Shown here: one piece after another, positions 17,396-26,113 of the stretch | Position numbering within the stretch: the first letter of the stretch is position 1 | Layout of the letters: every line of letters starts with the position of its first letter | NCBI GenBank assembly: GCA_037439785.1 | Contig: JBBIVJ010000014.1 | Span: forward strand, 1 to 64,000 | Source of the DNA: DSVZ01 sp037439785 | Lineage (GTDB): Bacteria; Verrucomicrobiota; Verrucomicrobiia; Limisphaerales; J093 | Direction of reading: 5' to 3' | DNA: 64,000 bases | The notes under the pieces: model-generated | Told to the model about the DNA's origin: nothing | The model's database searches: none | What the model saw: only the letters and a program-made list of their open reading frames with translations | Position numbers and translations under genes: made by a program

Positions 17396-20300
17396 ATGCT
17401 CAAGCCGCGCATGGTTTTCGGGTCGTTTCCCCCCGCCTGGCTCCGTGTGGGGTGCCTGCTGGCGCTGGGGCTGGGGCTGTTGCCAGGCACGGGGTGTGGC
17501 CGCCGGGGCGCCCCGCAGGTGGAGGACGAGTTCACCCGTCTGATGAACACCGGCAAGAACTACTACGACCAGGGCCAGGTCGCGAAGGCCCTGCCGCTGT
17601 TCCAGCAGGCCGTGCAGTTGGAGCCGTCCCGGTCCGATGCCCTGCTCAACCTGGCCAACGCCCACCTCCTGGCCGACCAGCCCGAAGACGCCCTGCGCTG
17701 GGCCGAGGCGGCGTTGAGCTTCGATCGCAACTCGGCCGCCGCCTACTACGTGGCCGGCTGCGCCCACCTGCGCCTGCGCCAGTTCGAGGAGGCGGTCAAG
17801 GTCCTGTTCTCGGCGCGCGACCTCGACCCAAACGTGGCCGCCGTGCATTACCAACTGGGTCGCGCCCAGAGCGAGCTGGGCCAGTTTGAGGACGCCGCGG
17901 CCTCGCTCCAGGAGGCGGTGCGGCTGGAACCCAGACACCCGGCCGCCTGGTACGCGCTGGGCCAGGCCCTGATCCGCGCCGGCCGGCAGGACGAGGGCCT
18001 CCAGGCCATCGAGCAGCACAAGAAGGTCATGCCGCAGGACGCCCCGCCCGCCACACTCGCCACCTATGAGCGGTGCAAGCACACCGAGGCCCGCGCGCCC
18101 GAACGCCGCGAAAAACCCGACCCCCGCGGCCTGGCCCTCACCTTCGCCGAGGTCACCGTGGAGTGGTTCGGCTCCGCCGCCAGCCGCTTCGCCGCCCCGC
18201 TGGTCGTGCTGGACTACAATCGCGACGGCCGCAACAGCCTCTTCGTGCGCGAAGGCACTGACGGCTTCCGCCTGCTGGCCAACTTGAGCGGCCGCTTCGG
18301 CCCGCTCGGGGACCCGCTCCCGCTCAGGCCCGAGGCCACCTACACCCGCGCCATCGTCGGCGACCTCAACAACGACCGCTTCGACGACGTCATCGTGCTG
18401 GGCGACACCGCCGCCCACGCCTTCCGCTTCCAGACCAACGGCGCCGCGCGCGACCTGACCCGCGCCTCCGGCCTGACCGGCCTGACCGGCCGCGCGGGCG
18501 CCGTGGTGGACCTGGACTTCACCGGCAAACTCGACCTGCTGGCCGTCATGCCCGACGCCGCCCGGCTCCGCGTTTGGCGCAACTTGGGCAATATGTACTT
18601 CGTGGACATCACCGCCACCTCCGGCGTGCCGGCCACCGTCGAGGGTGCGCGGCAGATCGTGGTGGATGACTGGAACAACGATGACCTGCTGGATGTGATC
18701 GTCTCCCGTGCCGGCCAGCCGCCGCTGCTCCTGCTCAAGCAGCGGGGCGGGCCGCTGGTGCCCACCAACTTCCCGCCCGGCCAGATCGAAGGCACCGTGC
18801 TGGCCGTGGGCGATGTGAACGGCGACCTGCGCACCGACCTGCTGGTGGCGGACACGAACCACGTGGACCTGCTGCTGGGCGGCATTGATCGCTTCCACCG
18901 CCTGCCCATCGCCCAGCCCGGCCTGGAAAGCCTGCGCCTGGTGGATTATGACAACGACGGCTGGCTGGACCTGCTGACCCTGGGCCGGGGCGTCCAGCTC
19001 TGGCGCAACGTGGGTGATGGCCGCTTCGAGGACGTCACCGCGCGGGTCAAGCTCGACCTGCCGGCCCCGGCGCGGATGACCGATGCAGCGGTGGCGGACT
19101 TTGACGGCGACGGGGACCTGGACCTGGTCTTCGGCGTCGAGGGGGCCGGCCTGCGTGCCTTCCGCAACGACGGCGGCAACGCCCATCGCCTGCTCAAGCT
19201 GCGGCTGATCGGCAATCGCTCCAACGCCAACGGCCTGGGCATCCGCATCGAAATCGCCTCCGCCAGCTTCCGCCTCCACCGCACCGTGCAGGCCCCGCCC
19301 ATCGAGATCGGCGTCGGCCCGCGCGAGCAACTGGACTCGCTGACCGCCCGCTGGTTCGACCTGCCCTTCAACATCGTGGACGTGAAGGTGGACCCGCAGC
19401 GGCCGCTGGAGGTGCCCGAGCCGGTCCTGCCCACCGGCTCCTGCCCGTACCTGTATGCCTGGGATGGTGAGCGGTTCCGCTTCGTCACCGATCTCCTCGG
19501 CTCGGCGCCGCTGGGCCTGCGCGTGTCCGACACGGTCTTCGCCCATGCCGACCCCCGCGAGCATGTCAGCCTGGGCGATGACACCCGCTTCCGCCCGCGG
19601 GAGGGTCGCTACGTGGTGCAAATCACCGAGGAGCTGCGCGAGGTGCTGTACCTGGACGAGGCGAAACTGGTCGTAGTGGACCACCCCGCCGGTACGGAGG
19701 TGCACACCACTGACAAGTTCCGCCCCGGCCCGCCGTTTCCGCCGGGGGAACTCTGGACCCTGCAACGCCGCGTGCCGCTGCGCGCCGCCAGCCGGCTGGA
19801 TGGCAGCGATTGCACCGATCTGCTCCAGGCCGTGGACGACCGGCGCGTCTCCCCGCACCGGTTGCGCATCCCGCAGTTGCGCGGCCTGGCCGAGCCGCAC
19901 GGCGTGGTGCTGGACTTCGGCCCCCTGGCGGTGGACCGGCCGCTGGTGCTGGCGCTCACCGGCTGGCTGCGCTTCGGCGGCGGCATGGCCAACGTGGCCG
20001 CTTCGCACCACCCCGAGCTGCCGTTTCCCTTCCCGCAACTCGAGGTGGAAACCTCCCCGGACCGCTGGCAGCCCGTGGACGTGGTGGCCGGCGCGCCCTC
20101 CGGTAAGACCAAGGCCATCCTCATTGACCTGGCCGGCAAACTGCCGTCGGGGAGTCGCCGCCTGCGTCTGAGCACGGCCTTCGAGATTCACTGGGACCGC
20201 ATCGCCCTGTTCGAACGCCGGCTCGAAGGGGATATCAGCATCGTGCGCCTGCTGCCGGACCGCACCGACCTGCACTGGCGGGGCTTCAGCGAATACGCCG

Positions 20301-20725
20301 ACCTGGACTGGACCTTCCCGCTCACGCCCGTTTACGAACGCGTCTTTCAAAACGCGCCCTGGACCATCACCCCGCGCGGCTGGTGCACCCGCTACGGGCC
20401 GGTGGATGAGTTGATCGCCCGCGAGGACAACGCCCTGGCCATCCTCAATGGCGGCGACGAACTGACCCTCGATTGGGCCGCCGACCGCCTCCCGCCCCGG
20501 CCCCCGGGCACCGAACGCACGTTCTTCCTCTACACCGTGGGCTGGGACAAGGACGCCGACTTCCACGTCGAGCAGGGCTGGAAGGTCGAGCCGCTGCCCT
20601 GGCATGGCATGAACGACCAGCTCTACGGGCGCGAGGAACGCCCCGCCTTCCCCAGCGACCCCCTCATGCGCCGCTACACCACCCGCTGGGTCCAGCAGTA
20701 CACCTTGCGCCGCGATGCCCGCTGA
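17396..20725 (+). CDS. TPR, VCBS/FG-GAP and ASPIC-like lipoprotein with large uncharacterised C-terminus
   Basis: 1109 residues. A lipoprotein signal (hydrophobic stretch then LPGTGC, Cys34) suggests attachment to a membrane on the periplasmic side. Residues about 45-215 hold five or so TPR units. Residues about 255-600 carry VCBS/FG-GAP blades with calcium-type loops (DYNRDGRN, DLNNDRFDD, DVNGDLRTD, DYDNDGWLD, DFDGDGDLD). About 600-690 resembles the ASPIC/UnbV domain (GNRSNANGLGIRIEI, IEIGVGPREQLDSLTARWFD). The last 400 residues, beginning with YLYAWDGERFRFVTDLLG, match no domain I know; similar tails occur in this class of verrucomicrobial proteins as far as I can judge. Role unknown; repeat content suggests a binding or scaffold protein at the envelope. 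The SDR gene overlaps its end by 11 bases. Confidence 0.82.
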   Translation: MLKPRMVFGSFPPAWLRVGCLLALGLGLLPGTGCGRRGAPQVEDEFTRLMNTGKNYYDQGQVAKALPLFQQAVQLEPSRSDALLNLANAHLLADQPEDALRWAEAALSFDRNSAAAYYVAGCAHLRLRQFEEAVKVLFSARDLDPNVAAVHYQLGRAQSELGQFEDAAASLQEAVRLEPRHPAAWYALGQALIRAGRQDEGLQAIEQHKKVMPQDAPPATLATYERCKHTEARAPERREKPDPRGLALTFAEVTVEWFGSAASRFAAPLVVLDYNRDGRNSLFVREGTDGFRLLANLSGRFGPLGDPLPLRPEATYTRAIVGDLNNDRFDDVIVLGDTAAHAFRFQTNGAARDLTRASGLTGLTGRAGAVVDLDFTGKLDLLAVMPDAARLRVWRNLGNMYFVDITATSGVPATVEGARQIVVDDWNNDDLLDVIVSRAGQPPLLLLKQRGGPLVPTNFPPGQIEGTVLAVGDVNGDLRTDLLVADTNHVDLLLGGIDRFHRLPIAQPGLESLRLVDYDNDGWLDLLTLGRGVQLWRNVGDGRFEDVTARVKLDLPAPARMTDAAVADFDGDGDLDLVFGVEGAGLRAFRNDGGNAHRLLKLRLIGNRSNANGLGIRIEIASASFRLHRTVQAPPIEIGVGPREQLDSLTARWFDLPFNIVDVKVDPQRPLEVPEPVLPTGSCPYLYAWDGERFRFVTDLLGSAPLGLRVSDTVFAHADPREHVSLGDDTRFRPREGRYVVQITEELREVLYLDEAKLVVVDHPAGTEVHTTDKFRPGPPFPPGELWTLQRRVPLRAASRLDGSDCTDLLQAVDDRRVSPHRLRIPQLRGLAEPHGVVLDFGPLAVDRPLVLALTGWLRFGGGMANVAASHHPELPFPFPQLEVETSPDRWQPVDVVAGAPSGKTKAILIDLAGKLPSGSRRLRLSTAFEIHWDRIALFERRLEGDISIVRLLPDRTDLHWRGFSEYADLDWTFPLTPVYERVFQNAPWTITPRGWCTRYGPVDELIAREDNALAILNGGDELTLDWAADRLPPRPPGTERTFFLYTVGWDKDADFHVEQGWKVEPLPWHGMNDQLYGREERPAFPSDPLMRRYTTRWVQQYTLRRDAR

Positions 20726-21500
20726 ACCGCCTCCCCCCTCCGGCACCGGGGCGTCCCTGACCGGCCGCGTGGCCGTGGTCACCGGCGCCAGCCGCGGCCT
20801 GGGCCGCGCCATCGCCCTGGCGCTGGCGGAGGCCGGCGCAGACCTGGCCCTGCTGGCCCGCAAGGCCGAAGCACTGGCCACCGTGGCCACCGAGGTGCAG
20901 CGCCGCGGCCGCGTCGCCCTGGTTTGCCCGTGCGATGTGACCGCGGAGACCGACGTGGCCGACGCCGCGGACCGCGTGCGGGAACGCTTCGGGGTGGTGC
21001 ACATCCTGGTCAACTCGGCCGGTGTCAACCTCCGCAAGCCGATGACCGACTTCACCCTGGCCGAGTGGCGCCAGGTCCTGGACACCAACCTGACCGGGGT
21101 GTTTCTGGTGTGCCGCACGCTGGTGCCGCTGCTGCGCGGCCACGGTTACGGGCGGATTGTCAACCTGACCTCAATCCTCAGCCACGTGGCCCTGCCGGGC
21201 CGCAGCGCCTACGCGGCCAGCAAGGCCGGCCTGCTCGGCTTCACACGCGCACTGGCGTTGGAGCTGGCGCCCGAAGGTATCACCGTCAACGGTCTGAGCC
21301 CCGGGCCGGTGGCCACCGAGATCAACCGCCCCATCCTCGAAAACCCCGAGCTGTGCCGCGAGTTCACCGCGCGCATCCCCGCCGGCCGTTGGGGACGGGA
21401 GGAGGAAATCGCCAGCCTGGCCGTTTACCTCTGTTCGCCCGCCGCCGGTTGGATCACTGGCACGGACGTGGTGGTGGACGGCGGTTGGACGGCGCAGTGA
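20715..21500 (+). CDS. Short-chain dehydrogenase/reductase (FabG-like)
   Basis: 261 residues of the classical SDR fold: cofactor motif TGASRGLG (23-30), NSAG, the catalytic Ser followed by YAASK, and the C-terminal ITGTDVVVDGGW. Most similar in style to 3-oxoacyl-ACP reductase FabG and gluconate 5-dehydrogenase (the latter is suggested by NLRKPMTDFTLAEWRQVLDTNL). The substrate is not determined; no acyl carrier or fatty-acid gene is adjacent. Its ATG lies 11 bases inside the preceding lipoprotein gene, so the two are cotranscribed. Confidence 0.85.
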   Translation: MPAEPPPPSGTGASLTGRVAVVTGASRGLGRAIALALAEAGADLALLARKAEALATVATEVQRRGRVALVCPCDVTAETDVADAADRVRERFGVVHILVNSAGVNLRKPMTDFTLAEWRQVLDTNLTGVFLVCRTLVPLLRGHGYGRIVNLTSILSHVALPGRSAYAASKAGLLGFTRALALELAPEGITVNGLSPGPVATEINRPILENPELCREFTARIPAGRWGREEEIASLAVYLCSPAAGWITGTDVVVDGGWTAQ

Positions 21501-21569
21501 GCCGGCGCCGCGCCACAGTCAGCCGGGTGGGCGGCAAGGGGCGTTGTCTGCGGGGCCTCGAGGGCTGCG

Positions 21570-21782
21570 TCAGGAGACACGCCAGACGATGCGGGCCTTG
21601 TTCAGGTCGTAGGGGGACATCTCCATCTTGACCTGGTCGCCGGCGGTCAGGCGGACAAAGCGCCGGCGCATCTTGCCGGAAATGGTGGCCAGCACCACGT
21701 GCTTGTTGGGCAGTTCGACGCGGAACATGGTGCCGGCGAGCACGGCCACGATCCGGCCTTCAATTTCGAGGTGGTCTTCCAT
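21570..21782 (-). CDS. infA: Translation initiation factor IF-1
   Basis: 70 residues, the normal size, starting MEDHLEIEGRIV and containing the OB-fold core MFRVELPNKHVVLATISGKMRR and the end LNKARIVWR. An in-frame ATG ten codons further upstream (21812) would add a non-conserved hydrophobic extension and is rejected. IF-1 binds the ribosomal A site during initiation. It follows the RRM gene on the same strand but a strong terminator stands between them, so it depends on read-through or its own promoter. Confidence 0.92.
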   Translation of the reverse strand: MEDHLEIEGRIVAVLAGTMFRVELPNKHVVLATISGKMRRRFVRLTAGDQVKMEMSPYDLNKARIVWRVS

Positions 21783-21831
21783 GATCAAACTCAACGGCTG
21801 GCCCGGCAACACGGCCGGGCGGGGGGAAACG

Positions 21832-21866
21832 AAAAAGGGCGACGCCCATTACCGGGGCGTCGCCCT
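21832..21866 (-). terminator. Rho-independent terminator after the RRM gene
   Basis: Read on the minus strand: a perfect 12-bp stem (AGGGCGACGCCC with its complement) around a short loop, immediately followed by TTTTT. It lies 20 bases after the RRM stop codon and 50 bases before the infA start. Confidence 0.88.
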
Positions 21867-21886
21867 GCTGTCAAAAGCCTTGCGGC

Positions 21887-22219
21887 TCAGTACCGCTCAC
21901 GCCGGCCACCGCCGTAGTCGCGCCGCGGGCCGCGGCTGTAGCCGCCGCCCCCGCCGCCGGCGGGCCGTTCCTCGCGCGGCCGGGCGATGTTGACGGTCAA
22001 CGCGCGCCCGTCCAGTTCCGCGCCGTGCATGGCCTGGATGGCCTTTTGGGCCTCTTCCTCGGTGCTCATGGTGACGAAGCCGAACCCGCGCGGGCGGCCA
22101 CTGACGCGGTCCACCATGAGGTTGGCTTCCACGACCACGCCGTGGGCCGCGAAGGCGTCCTGCAGGTCGTTTTCGGTGGTGTTGTAGGACAGATTGCCCA
22201 CAAACAGTTTGTTGTTCAT
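21887..22219 (-). CDS. Single-RRM RNA-binding protein
   Basis: 110 residues. One RNA recognition motif with RNP2 LFVGNL (5-10) and RNP1 RGFGFVTM (44-51), then a Gly/Arg/Tyr-rich tail (87-110). Such small glycine-rich RRM proteins occur in cyanobacteria and Verrucomicrobiota and are often cold-induced RNA chaperones. The gene has an unusually structured leader (see 22221-22288) and its own terminator, and lies upstream of infA; together this suggests a role in translation or cold adaptation. The ATG at 22219 has no Shine-Dalgarno that is free of the predicted stem. Confidence 0.92.
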   Translation of the reverse strand: MNNKLFVGNLSYNTTENDLQDAFAAHGVVVEANLMVDRVSGRPRGFGFVTMSTEEEAQKAIQAMHGAELDGRALTVNIARPREERPAGGGGGGYSRGPRRDYGGGRRERY

Positions 22220-22220
22220 A

Positions 22221-22288
22221 TGATGATTTGCCGTGGGGACCGACCTTGTTTCCAGACTGTTCCCGAACCGCCGGGTTTCAAATCATCA
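22221..22288 (-). promoter_or_regulatory. Start-adjacent long-range stem in the RRM mRNA leader
   Basis: On the minus strand TGATGATTTG (22288-22279) pairs perfectly with CAAATCATCA (22230-22221), whose last base is one base before the ATG at 22219-22217. The 48-base loop contains a smaller CCCG/CGGG hairpin. In RNA this would block the ribosome landing site directly upstream of the AUG. Confidence 0.5.
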
Positions 22289-22353
22289 CTGAACCGAGTT
22301 CAACTGAAGATTCACCATGCCGTGGAAGGACGGACGCCCTACCGCAGGCGCGA

Positions 22354-22381
22354 ACAGTAGGGGGTCCCGGCGGGGACGCAA
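22354..22381 (-). promoter_or_regulatory. Candidate promoter for the RRM gene with a long leader
   Basis: TTGCGT (22381-22376), 16 bases, TACTGT (22359-22354) on the minus strand. Transcription from here would give a leader of about 130 nt before the RRM start. The rest of the 227-base gap up to trpS shows nothing clear. Confidence 0.4.
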
Positions 22382-22446
22382 CCGAAATCGGAAGATTTTT
22401 CAAGGTGTCCAGCCCGCAGCCGTCCGCCACCGGCGAGACCCCCGCC

Positions 22447-23412
22447 TCAGGCCAGACCCGCGTTGCGCCGGGCGCGGGCCAGGACTTCGCCCGCCACGGC
22501 CCGGGCGCGTGCGGCCCCCTCGCGGAGCACCTGGTGGACGTAGTCCAGGTTGGCGGCCAGCTCGGCGCGACGTTGCCGGGCCGGCGCGAAGTAGTCCCAG
22601 TAGTGCTCGAAGAGGGCTTTCTTGAGGTCCCCGTAGCCGAGGCCGCCCGCGCGCAGGCGGGCCTCGAAATCCGCCGCCACCTCCTCCTCCGCCAGCAGTT
22701 TGAGGAGCTGGATGGCGAGGTTTTTGTCAGCATCCGGCTTGGGTTCCTGCGGGCTGCGGCTGTCCATGACGATGCTCATGACTTTTTTGCGGAGGGCCTT
22801 TTCCTCGCCGAAAATCTCGAGGGTGTTGCCGTAGCTCTTGCTCATCTTCTGGCCGTCGGTGCCGGGGACCACGGCGACCTCGTCCCGGATTTGCGGCTCG
22901 GGCAGGACAAAGGTGGGGCCGTAGAGCTCGTTGAACTTGATGGCGATGTCGCGGGTGACCTCGACGTGCTGTTTCTGGTCACGGCCCACCGGGACCACGT
23001 TCGAGTCGTAAATCAGGATGTCCGCCGCCATCAGGACCGGATAGGCGAACAGGCCGTGGTTGAAGGACAGGCCCCTGGCCACCTTGTCCTTGTAGCTGTG
23101 GCAGCGCTCCAGCAGGCCCATCGGCGTCACCGTGCTCAGCATCCAGGTCAGCTCGGCCACTTCCGGGACGTCGGACTGGCGGAAGAAGACCGTGCGTGCC
23201 GGGTCCAGGCCGCAGGCCAGGAAGTCCAGCGCCACGTCCAGCGTGTAACGGCGGCGCAGCGCGGGGTCGGTCAGCGAGGTCAACGAATGCCAGTCGGCGA
23301 TGAAGTAAAACGCCTCGCCGCGGGTCTGGAGTTCGATGGCCGGCCGCATCATGCCGAAGTAATTGCCCAGATGCAGCGCGCCCGAGGGCTGAATGCCTGA
23401 CAGAATCCGCAT
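22447..23412 (-). CDS. trpS: Tryptophanyl-tRNA synthetase
   Basis: 321 residues, class I synthetase. The N-terminus has SGIQPSGALHLGNYFG (HIGH-type signature) and KMSKSYGN lies near 192-199. It charges tRNA-Trp. It stands alone, divergent from the gingipain-like gene. The start at 23412 carries a TAGGCT hexamer six bases upstream and no Shine-Dalgarno. Confidence 0.97.
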   Translation of the reverse strand: MRILSGIQPSGALHLGNYFGMMRPAIELQTRGEAFYFIADWHSLTSLTDPALRRRYTLDVALDFLACGLDPARTVFFRQSDVPEVAELTWMLSTVTPMGLLERCHSYKDKVARGLSFNHGLFAYPVLMAADILIYDSNVVPVGRDQKQHVEVTRDIAIKFNELYGPTFVLPEPQIRDEVAVVPGTDGQKMSKSYGNTLEIFGEEKALRKKVMSIVMDSRSPQEPKPDADKNLAIQLLKLLAEEEVAADFEARLRAGGLGYGDLKKALFEHYWDYFAPARQRRAELAANLDYVHQVLREGAARARAVAGEVLARARRNAGLA

Positions 23413-23418
23413 GCCGCC

Positions 23419-23448
23419 AGCCTAGCAGGCGGCGCCGAGCCCGCGCAA
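23419..23448 (-). promoter_or_regulatory. Candidate leaderless promoter of trpS
   Basis: TTGCGC (23448-23443), 18 bases, TAGGCT (23424-23419), then six bases (GGCGGC) and the trpS ATG. Confidence 0.5.
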
Positions 23449-23503
23449 TCGCGCCCCCCGCCCGGGCTTGCCTTGCCGCCGCGGGGGCGGTTACTTGACC
23501 GTC

Positions 23504-26065
23504 ATGCTCACCGCGCCCGTCGCCTGTGCCGTGGTCGCACGTCCCGCCGGCCGTGCTCGCCCACGCGGCCGACCGTGGCGGGTCCTGGCGGCGGCCGCGG
23601 GCGGGATGGTGACCGCCCTCGCGGGCGAACCGCTGTCGGCGGACGCGCTGACCCCTGCCGGTCGGTTGGCCTACTGGCATTTCGACGCCCCCGCCCTCGC
23701 CACCGCCGAGGGCGTCGCCCCGTTGAATCCGCCGCCGCTGGACTCCGGGCCGGGTTGGGACGGCCCGGCGCCCCGGTTTCCCGCCCAACCCCTGCCCGCC
23801 CCGCTGACTTACCGTGTTGCCAGCGACGGCGGCCGGCCGTTGCTGGCCGCGGCGGGGGGGGTTCGCTTTCTCTACCGGCCGGCCTGGGCAAGCAACTCCC
23901 CCCAGAGCGGCCCCGGCTACGGCTGGGGCAGGGGGCCCGGTCAGTGGGCGCGGCTGCTCGCAGTGGCCGACCGCCGTCCCCGCCCGCCCCAGCCGGTGTT
24001 GACGATCTCCGTGGACCCCGCCGGCACCAATCTGGTGGTCCAGGCGCGGGCACCCGGCGGCGCCTGGCGCACGGTTTACCAGGGCCGCATCAACTGGGTA
24101 CGGCTCCAGCCCGAGTTGCGCCCGCGCGACGCCCCCGAGCCGTGGCACGAAATCGCCTTCAGCTACTCGGTCTCGAACTCGCTGCTGGTGGCCGACGGCA
24201 ACCACCTCCAAGACCTGGGCACCGGTGCCTACCTCGGCCCGGGTGTGGAGCTGGGCGCGCCGCCGCAAGACCTGCTCCTGACCGTGGGCTCGGACTTGAC
24301 CGGCGCCGCCCCCGCGGCCGGGGTCCTGGACGAGATCGAAACTTTTGACCGCTCGCTGGCGCCGCCGGACTTGTACGCCTTCCGCCAGACGACCGCCCTG
24401 AGCGCCCGCGTCACGCTCTCCCCGCCGGCGGTGACGCTGCGCTGGTTTGATCTGACAGGTGCGCCGCTGAGCATCCGCCGTCGCGGGGTGGGGGAGCCGG
24501 CCTGGGTCACCCTCGCGGCAGGCTGGACCCGACCGGGGTACACGGACGCCGACCCCGCCCTGCAGCCGGGCCGCGTGTACGAGTACGAGGTCGGCCCGCG
24601 CAGCACCCTGGTGAGCCTGGGGGCGGAAGTGCCCTGGCAACGCGGCCGGGTGATCCTGCTGGTCGAGCAGTCGGTGGCGCGTCCGCTGGCGCGGGAGCTG
24701 GACGAGTTGGAGGATGACCTGGTGGGCGAGGGCTGGGCCGTGGTCCGCCACACCGTGCCGCGGCACGACGACCGGGCCTGGAACCGGCAGGCCATCAACC
24801 TGGACTACGTCGAGAACCTCCAGCGCATCAAACGTCTCATCCGCGCCGAGTGCGCCGCCGCCCCGGCCGCGACCCGCGCGGTGTATCTCATCGGCCACGT
24901 GACCATCCCCTACACGGGTGCCGGCAGCGAGGACGGGCATTTCGACATGGCCGGCGCCTGGCCGGCGGATGCCTGGTACGGGGACGTGGACGGCGCATGG
25001 TCCGATCATCTGGTGGACAACGGCGCCCGGGTGACCAATCCCATCCGCCGCAACATCCCCGGCGATGGCAAGCTGGATGCCTCCACCTTCCAGGCCCACA
25101 TCACCACCCCCGGCGGGGTCCCCGGCCTCGAGCTGGCGGTCGGGCGGATTGACTTTGCCCGGTTGCCGGCCTTTGGCGCGCGCAGCGAGGTCGAACTGCT
25201 GCGGCAGTACTTGCACAAGGCGCACCGTTACCGGCACAAGGCCCTGACCTTCCCGCCCGCTCTCAGGGTGGGCTCGTACTTCTACAGCCCTTTCAGCCCG
25301 GTGGGCCGGGCGCTCAACGAAAACGCCCTCCTGCTGGCCACGCGCCTGGGCGGCCTGAACCACCTCAGCCACGGCGACGCCTTCAGCCCCGGCTTCCCCT
25401 GTCTGTGGGCGATTCAGGGCGGTTACGGCGCCTACAACACGCTGCACAACGCCCGGCAGGCCGCCGCCGAGCAGGGCGTGACACCGGTCACCACGGCCGA
25501 CCTGGCCGGCGGACGCATCCGCCCCGCCGCCGCGTTTTATCTGCTCAAGGGCTCGTACTTCGGCGACTGGAACAACTACCAGGACGACCTGCTGCGGGCC
25601 CTGCTGGCCCTGCCGGACTCGGGCCTGGCGGCGTTCTGGACCTACGACACGCTCTGGCGCTTCGAGCCCCTGGGCGTTGGCGGCACCCTGGGCGAGGGCC
25701 TGGTGCGCACGGCCCGTGGCGGCGCCAGCACCCGCACCACCTTCCTGCTGGGTGACCCCACCCTGCGCGCCCACGTCACCGCACCGCCCGGTGAAGTCCG
25801 GGCGCGCCGCCAGGGGCGCGCGGTCGAGTTGCGGTGGGTGCCCTCGCCGGACGCGGACGCCGGCTACCTGGTGCTGCGCTCGACCGCCGGCCGGCACGGC
25901 CCCTTCGGGCGGCTCACCGCCGCCCCGGTCAGCGACACCACCTTCACCGACCCCGCCCCACCGGCCGGCCGCAAGGTGTACCACGTCCGCGCCGTGCAAC
26001 GCGTGGTCACCGGCGCCGGCGTGTTCCTCAACCTGAGTCGGGCGGTGGCGGCGAATGTCAATTGA
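23504..26065 (+). CDS. Exported protein with LamG-like, gingipain-like (C25) and FN3-like regions
   Basis: 853 residues from the preferred ATG (a TTG at 23468 is also in frame). A basic, Ala-rich signal sequence is followed by a LamG/concanavalin-like part (about 55-290), a central part that resembles the peptidase C25 fold (ELDDLVGEGWAVVRHTVPR, AVYLIGHVTIPYTG, AWYGDVDGAWSD, LAVGRIDFARLP and LLGDPTLRAHV near 745), and a C-terminal fibronectin-III-like domain. In gingipains the catalytic pair is His then Cys; here an HG (NHLSHGDAF) is present, but no convincing Cys follows at the expected place, so activity is doubtful. Its start has TACTTG six bases upstream, a poor match to the leaderless pattern. 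Function unknown. Confidence 0.65.
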   Translation: MLTAPVACAVVARPAGRARPRGRPWRVLAAAAGGMVTALAGEPLSADALTPAGRLAYWHFDAPALATAEGVAPLNPPPLDSGPGWDGPAPRFPAQPLPAPLTYRVASDGGRPLLAAAGGVRFLYRPAWASNSPQSGPGYGWGRGPGQWARLLAVADRRPRPPQPVLTISVDPAGTNLVVQARAPGGAWRTVYQGRINWVRLQPELRPRDAPEPWHEIAFSYSVSNSLLVADGNHLQDLGTGAYLGPGVELGAPPQDLLLTVGSDLTGAAPAAGVLDEIETFDRSLAPPDLYAFRQTTALSARVTLSPPAVTLRWFDLTGAPLSIRRRGVGEPAWVTLAAGWTRPGYTDADPALQPGRVYEYEVGPRSTLVSLGAEVPWQRGRVILLVEQSVARPLARELDELEDDLVGEGWAVVRHTVPRHDDRAWNRQAINLDYVENLQRIKRLIRAECAAAPAATRAVYLIGHVTIPYTGAGSEDGHFDMAGAWPADAWYGDVDGAWSDHLVDNGARVTNPIRRNIPGDGKLDASTFQAHITTPGGVPGLELAVGRIDFARLPAFGARSEVELLRQYLHKAHRYRHKALTFPPALRVGSYFYSPFSPVGRALNENALLLATRLGGLNHLSHGDAFSPGFPCLWAIQGGYGAYNTLHNARQAAAEQGVTPVTTADLAGGRIRPAAAFYLLKGSYFGDWNNYQDDLLRALLALPDSGLAAFWTYDTLWRFEPLGVGGTLGEGLVRTARGGASTRTTFLLGDPTLRAHVTAPPGEVRARRQGRAVELRWVPSPDADAGYLVLRSTAGRHGPFGRLTAAPVSDTTFTDPAPPAGRKVYHVRAVQRVVTGAGVFLNLSRAVAANVN

Positions 26066-26113
26066 GGGCGGTGGCGACTTGCCAAGCCGGCAGGCGCCGC
26101 CTACTAGCAGCCG

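Noticed and set aside
17204..21118. 1304-codon minus-strand open frame opposite the TPR/VCBS gene
   Set aside because: No domain or periodicity; the plus strand carries clear TPR and VCBS repeats and a lipobox.
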